32,719 nt of DNA from NCBI GenBank assembly GCA_008017315.1, contig SSHE01000115.1, positions 1 through 32,719 on the forward strand, given 5' to 3'. The notes beneath the pieces were generated by a model. The model saw only the letters and a list, made by a program, of their open reading frames with translations. It was not told where the DNA came from and did no database searches. Source of the DNA: Acinetobacter sp. (GTDB taxonomy: Bacteria > Pseudomonadota > Gammaproteobacteria > Pseudomonadales > Moraxellaceae). The position numbers and the translations under genes were made by a program. Positions 28,138 through 32,719 of the stretch are shown here, one piece after another (positions within the stretch are counted from its first letter, which is position 1; the number at the start of each line of letters is the position of its first letter).

Positions 28138-29940
28138 ATGCCACAATACAAAGCGCCCTTACGTGATATGCAATTTGTTTTGCATGAATTATTAAACGCT
28201 AGTGATCACTACGCAAAACTTCCTGCATACGCAGAAACAGTAAGCCGTGAATTGGTTGATCAATATTTAGAAACTGCTGCTGATTTCTGTGAAAACGAAC
28301 TTGCACCATTGAATCAAGTTGGCGACCGTGAAGGTTGTACTTGGAATGATGGCGTTGTAACGACTCCAACTGGCTTTAAAGAAGCGTATCAAAAATATAT
28401 CGAGCTTGGCTTCCCATCTCTTGCAGCTGAAGAGCAATACGGCGGTCAAGGCTTGCCTGTTTCTCTTGGTAACGTGATCTCTGAAATGGTGGGTACGTCG
28501 AACTGGGCTTGGGGTATGTACCCTGGTCTATCGCACGGTGCGGTACGTACTTTAGAACATCACGGTTCTGATGAGCAAAAGAACACTTATCTTCCTAAGC
28601 TTGTTTCAGGTGAATGGACTGGTACGATGTGTTTGACAGAATCTCATGCAGGTTCTGACTTGGGTATTATCCGTACTAAAGCTGAACCTCAAGCTGACGG
28701 TAGCTATGCGATCTCTGGTGAGAAAATCTTTATCTCAGCGGGTGAGCACGACATGGCTGAGAACATTATCCATATCGTTCTTGCACGCCTTCCAGGTGCG
28801 CCAAAAGGCACCAAAGGCATTTCACTGTTCATCGTTCCAAAATTCAATGTTAATGCTGATGGTTCTGTTGGCGATCGTAATGGCGTGCGTTGTGCTTCGA
28901 TCGAACACAAAATGGGTATCCACGGTAACGCAACCTGCGTGCTCAACTTTGATCAAGCAAAAGGTTATTTGATTGGACCTGAGAACCGTGGTCTAAACTG
29001 CATGTTCATGTTCATGAACACTGCACGTATCGGTACTGCTGTACAAGGTCTTTCTGCTTCTGAAGGTTCATTCCAAGGTTCTGTGACTTATGCACGTGAC
29101 CGTTTGGCAATGCGTTCACTTTCTGGTCCTAAAGCACCTGAGAAAGAAGCTGATCCAATCATCGTTCACCCTGCTGTACGTAACATGCTATTGACGCAAA
29201 AATCATTTGCTGAAGCGGGTCGTGCACTTGTTTACTTCTTGTCTTTGCATGCGGATATCGTTGAGCAAGGCGCAACTGAAGAAGAGCGTAAATACTCTGA
29301 CAATATCTTGTCATTCTTGACACCAATTGCAAAAGCATTCTTGACTGAAACTGGTTCAGAATCTGCGAAGCACGGCGTACAAGTATTCGGTGGTCACGGC
29401 TTCATCGCTGAACACGGTATGGAACAGATCGTTCGTGATACACGTATTGCGTGTCTCTACGAAGGTACAACTGAGATCCAAGCACTTGACTTGTTAGGTC
29501 GTAAAGTATTGCAAACTCAAGGTGCAATGCTGAAAGATTTCACTAAGATCATTCACAAGTTCTGTGAAGCCAACAAAGACAATGCAGATCTCAAAGAACA
29601 GCTTGAAACGCTTGCTGCCCTAAACAAAGAATGGGGCGACATCACCATGCAAATCGGTATGAAAGCCATGCAGAACCCTGATGAAGTGGGTGCTGCTGCG
29701 GTAGATTATCTATATTTCTCTGGTTATGTCACGCTGGCATATTTCTGGGCAAGAATGGCAATTTTAGCTCAAGAAAAATTAGCAGAGGGTTCGACTGAAA
29801 CTGCATTCTATAATGCAAAAATTACCACTGCACGTTTCTACTTTAGCAAGATTTTACCTCGTGTAAAATCACATGTTGCTGTGATTGCTTCTGGTGTTGC
29901 ACCATTAATGACTTTGGCTGCGGATGATTTTATTATCTAA
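28138..29940 (+). CDS. Acyl-CoA dehydrogenase (long, ~600 aa class)
   Basis: GTMCLTESHAGSDLGIIRTKAEP...GSYAISGEKIFISAGEHD...GTKGISLFIVPKF...GGHGFIAEHGMEQIVRDTRIACLYEGTTEIQALDLLGRKVL. Confidence 0.94.
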   Translation: MPQYKAPLRDMQFVLHELLNASDHYAKLPAYAETVSRELVDQYLETAADFCENELAPLNQVGDREGCTWNDGVVTTPTGFKEAYQKYIELGFPSLAAEEQYGGQGLPVSLGNVISEMVGTSNWAWGMYPGLSHGAVRTLEHHGSDEQKNTYLPKLVSGEWTGTMCLTESHAGSDLGIIRTKAEPQADGSYAISGEKIFISAGEHDMAENIIHIVLARLPGAPKGTKGISLFIVPKFNVNADGSVGDRNGVRCASIEHKMGIHGNATCVLNFDQAKGYLIGPENRGLNCMFMFMNTARIGTAVQGLSASEGSFQGSVTYARDRLAMRSLSGPKAPEKEADPIIVHPAVRNMLLTQKSFAEAGRALVYFLSLHADIVEQGATEEERKYSDNILSFLTPIAKAFLTETGSESAKHGVQVFGGHGFIAEHGMEQIVRDTRIACLYEGTTEIQALDLLGRKVLQTQGAMLKDFTKIIHKFCEANKDNADLKEQLETLAALNKEWGDITMQIGMKAMQNPDEVGAAAVDYLYFSGYVTLAYFWARMAILAQEKLAEGSTETAFYNAKITTARFYFSKILPRVKSHVAVIASGVAPLMTLAADDFII

Positions 29941-29965
29941 TCACATCGGCTAAATTATTGTTTTA

Positions 29966-29999
29966 AATAGTGGCATATATCGAGATATATGCCACTATT
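29966..29999 (+). terminator. Hairpin downstream of acyl-CoA dehydrogenase
   Basis: AATAGTGGCATATATC-GA-GATATATGCCACTATT, perfect 16-bp arms, followed by CGTTTTG. Confidence 0.7.
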
Positions 30000-30234
30000 C
30001 GTTTTGCAATGGATCTCTTGCAAAAATAAAAACAACCCCTCTTGCGAGGCAATGCCTTTCTTTATTCATGATGACCAATGCAACTATAAAGATAATGGTA
30101 AAATTATAATAAAATTAAAAACTTATGATTATGATTAAATTTTAATCAAAGTATAGCGTTACTTTGCATACTGTTTGAATTTTTTGCTATTGACAAGTAA
30201 GATGACAGCTATTTTTTACACTAGAGAATGCACT

Positions 30235-32286
30235 GTGCGTCAAATTCTTGTTACCAACGCTCTACCGTATGCCAATGGCTCAATTCACATGGGACATTTG
30301 CTTGGTTATATTCAGGCAGATATCTGGGTAAGAGCGATGAGGGCAATGGGGCATGATGTGATTTATGTCTGTGCCGATGATGCACATGGTACAGCCATCA
30401 TGTTGCGTGCCGAAGCCAATGGTATTACCCCAGAACAACAGATTGCCAACGTGCAAAAAGAACATGAGCGGGACTTTGCAGGTTTTGGTATTAGCTTTGA
30501 CCATTATGATTCAACGCATAGCGATACCAACAAAATGCGTTCACAATCCATTTATCTACAAAACCGTGCAGCTGGCAATATCGCTGTGCGTCCTGTAACA
30601 CAACTATATGATCCAGAAAAACAAATGTTTTTGTCGGATCGTTTTATCAAAGGTACATGCCCTAAATGTAAAACTGATGACCAATATGGTGATGCTTGTG
30701 AGGTTTGCGGTACAACCTACAATGCAACCGAATTGCTGAACCCACACTCGACATTGAGCGGTGCAACACCTGTTGAAAAATCCTCAGACCATTATTTTTT
30801 TAAATTACCTAATTTTTCCGAATATTTGCAAAAATGGACACGTGATACGGGGCGTTTGCCTGTATCTATTGCCAATAAACTGGATGAATGGTTTGAAGCT
30901 GGGCTGGCAGATTGGGACATCTCTCGAGATGCACCTTATTTTGGCTTTGAAATTCCAGATGCACCGAATAAATATTTTTATGTCTGGGTGGATGCACCCA
31001 TTGGTTATATGTCGAGCTTTGAAAACTATATTCAAACCAAACGCCCAGAACTTAACTTTGATGATTATTGGAAAAAAGACAGCCAACACGAAGTTTATCA
31101 TTTCATTGGTAAAGACATTGTCTATTTCCATGCTTTGTTTTGGCCTGCCATGTTGGAGGGGGCGGGTTATCGTACGCCAACAGGTTTATTTGTTAATGGC
31201 TTTTTGACAGTCAATGGTCAAAAAATGTCAAAATCTCGTGGTACATTTATTAAAGCTGAAACCTACTTGCAACATCTAAATCCTGAATATTTACGTTATT
31301 ACTTTGCTTCAAAATTATCAGATAAAGTTGAAGATTCTGACTTGAATCTAGATGATTTTATTCAAAAGGTGAATTCAGATTTGGTTGGTAAAGTGGTCAA
31401 TATCGCCAGTCGCTGTGCAAAATTTATCAATACCAGCTTTAATAATACCTTATCGAAAGAATGTGCAGAACCTGAATTGCTACAAAACTTTATTGACGCT
31501 GGAGAGTCTATTGCCCAAGCCTATGAGGCACGTGAATTTTCGAGTGCAGTTCGTGACATCATGGCACTTGCGGATAAAGCCAATCAATATATTGATGAGA
31601 AAAAACCGTGGGCATTAGCCAAAACTAACCCAAATGACCCTGCAATTCAGGATATTTGTAGTGTTGGCTTAAATTTATTTCATAAATTAATGGTCTATCT
31701 TGCCCCAATATTGCCGACATTGGCGGAGCATACGCAGACTTTCTTAAAGTTAGAACATATGAATTTTTCTTCTGCACAAATACGATTGCTCAATCATGAA
31801 ATTGCTCAATTTCAACCTATGATGCAACGTGTAGATCAAAAAGCTGTGGATGCAATGGTCGAAGATTCTAAGGATTCGTTAGCTGTTGAAACAGTCAAAA
31901 TTGAAAAGAAAGTGGATAAAAAATCCGAGAAAAAGTCAGAAGTTGCGGTGAATGATACATCAGTCATTACAATTGATGATTTCTTGAAGGTTGATTTACG
32001 AGTTGCACACGTATTGGATGCCAAGCTTGTGGAGGGTTCGGATAAACTCTTACAACTTACGTTAGATATTGGTGAAACTGAACCTCGCAATGTGTTTAGT
32101 GGTATTCGTGAACAATACCAACCTGAAGATTTAAAAGGTAAATTGGTGGTGATGGTTGCAAACCTTGCACCACGAAAAATGCGTTTTGGTATCTCAAATG
32201 GTATGGTTTTGGCAGCTGGAAATGGTGAAGGTGTATTTATTCTCTCGCCTGATAGTGGAGCAAAAGCTGGCGACAAAGTGTCATAA
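30235..32286 (+). CDS. metG: Methionyl-tRNA synthetase (with C-terminal tRNA-binding domain)
   Basis: [60 protein letters not shown] zinc knuckle, KMSKSRG, C-terminal EMAP/Trbp111-like domain. GTG start at 30235 inferred. Confidence 0.95.
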   Translation: MRQILVTNALPYANGSIHMGHLLGYIQADIWVRAMRAMGHDVIYVCADDAHGTAIMLRAEANGITPEQQIANVQKEHERDFAGFGISFDHYDSTHSDTNKMRSQSIYLQNRAAGNIAVRPVTQLYDPEKQMFLSDRFIKGTCPKCKTDDQYGDACEVCGTTYNATELLNPHSTLSGATPVEKSSDHYFFKLPNFSEYLQKWTRDTGRLPVSIANKLDEWFEAGLADWDISRDAPYFGFEIPDAPNKYFYVWVDAPIGYMSSFENYIQTKRPELNFDDYWKKDSQHEVYHFIGKDIVYFHALFWPAMLEGAGYRTPTGLFVNGFLTVNGQKMSKSRGTFIKAETYLQHLNPEYLRYYFASKLSDKVEDSDLNLDDFIQKVNSDLVGKVVNIASRCAKFINTSFNNTLSKECAEPELLQNFIDAGESIAQAYEAREFSSAVRDIMALADKANQYIDEKKPWALAKTNPNDPAIQDICSVGLNLFHKLMVYLAPILPTLAEHTQTFLKLEHMNFSSAQIRLLNHEIAQFQPMMQRVDQKAVDAMVEDSKDSLAVETVKIEKKVDKKSEKKSEVAVNDTSVITIDDFLKVDLRVAHVLDAKLVEGSDKLLQLTLDIGETEPRNVFSGIREQYQPEDLKGKLVVMVANLAPRKMRFGISNGMVLAAGNGEGVFILSPDSGAKAGDKVS

Positions 32287-32312
32287 GGTATTTAATTTAA
32301 AGAAAAACAACG

Positions 32313-32350
32313 AATAAAAGCCTGAATTAATTTGGGCTTTTATTGTTTTT
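32313..32350 (+). terminator. metG terminator
   Basis: AATAAAAGCC-N12-GGCTTTTATT then GTTTTT. Confidence 0.8.
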
Positions 32351-32436
32351 GAAATTAATAATGATTGTAAAACAATAAGTTGCAAGACTTTAAGTTTAAA
32401 AATAAAACAACCGATTGATTAATTTTTTAAAAACGC

Positions 32437-32604
32437 TTGCAACCCATCTAAAATGCTGTAGAATGCACATCCATCGGCGGTGATGCAGATAAAAACTTGT
32501 TGATAAACAAAGGTTTGACTAAAGTGGTTAGATTCTTGGGTTGGTTGATAAGTTTTAAAAATATCGAAATTGCCTGTTGACTTTAAAGAGATTTAGAGTA
32601 ACAT
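32437..32604 (+). promoter_or_regulatory. Tandem strong promoters, probable rRNA operon leader
   Basis: P1: TTGCAA-16-TAGAAT (32437-32464) preceded by AT-rich UP-like tract; P2: TTGACT-16-TAACAT (32577-32604); non-coding to the window end. No 16S sequence is present. Confidence 0.5.
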
Positions 32605-32719
32605 AGCCGACCTAGCTTGATGATGACGAATCATCGAGAAGATCATTAAGAGAATAGAAGAACAACTTGTGTGGATTTTTACTGATTGATCGATCGAATA
32701 TATTTTCATTGATTGAATG

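Noticed and set aside
30805-31131. Antisense ORFs inside metG (30805-31131, 31836-32276) and other long genes
   Set aside because: Shadow ORFs opposite strongly conserved coding sequence.

Overview
The window looks like a chromosomal segment from a Moraxellaceae (Acinetobacter-like) bacterium. This is judged from gene content and protein sequence; no search was run. Most of it is core: pgeF 3' end, smpB, coaD, YfhL-type ferredoxin, rnpB, tRNA-Met, serC, an SDR, YaiI/YqxD, urea transporter, lolC/F-lolD, comEC, an LpxL-type acyltransferase, sppA, an alpha/beta hydrolase, an amino-acid permease, sspA-sspB, a BaeSR-like two-component system, a HI0933-type flavoprotein, a PLP deaminase, an acyl-CoA dehydrogenase, metG, and probably the start of an rRNA operon leader. 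Accessory content: (1) a brnT-brnA toxin-antitoxin pair between two 123-bp direct repeats (3 mismatches), placed exactly between the urea transporter and lolC; (2) a C5-methyltransferase plus HinP1I-like restriction endonuclease, probably GCGC-specific, in a window with very few GCGC sites; (3) a poorly characterised operon with two Roadblock/LC7 proteins, an MglA-like small GTPase and a pseudo-receiver/winged-helix-like protein. Its leader carries a predicted 5'-terminal hairpin, an intercistronic hairpin and an upstream 24-bp perfect palindrome. The operon in (3) is the best candidate for an undescribed system.
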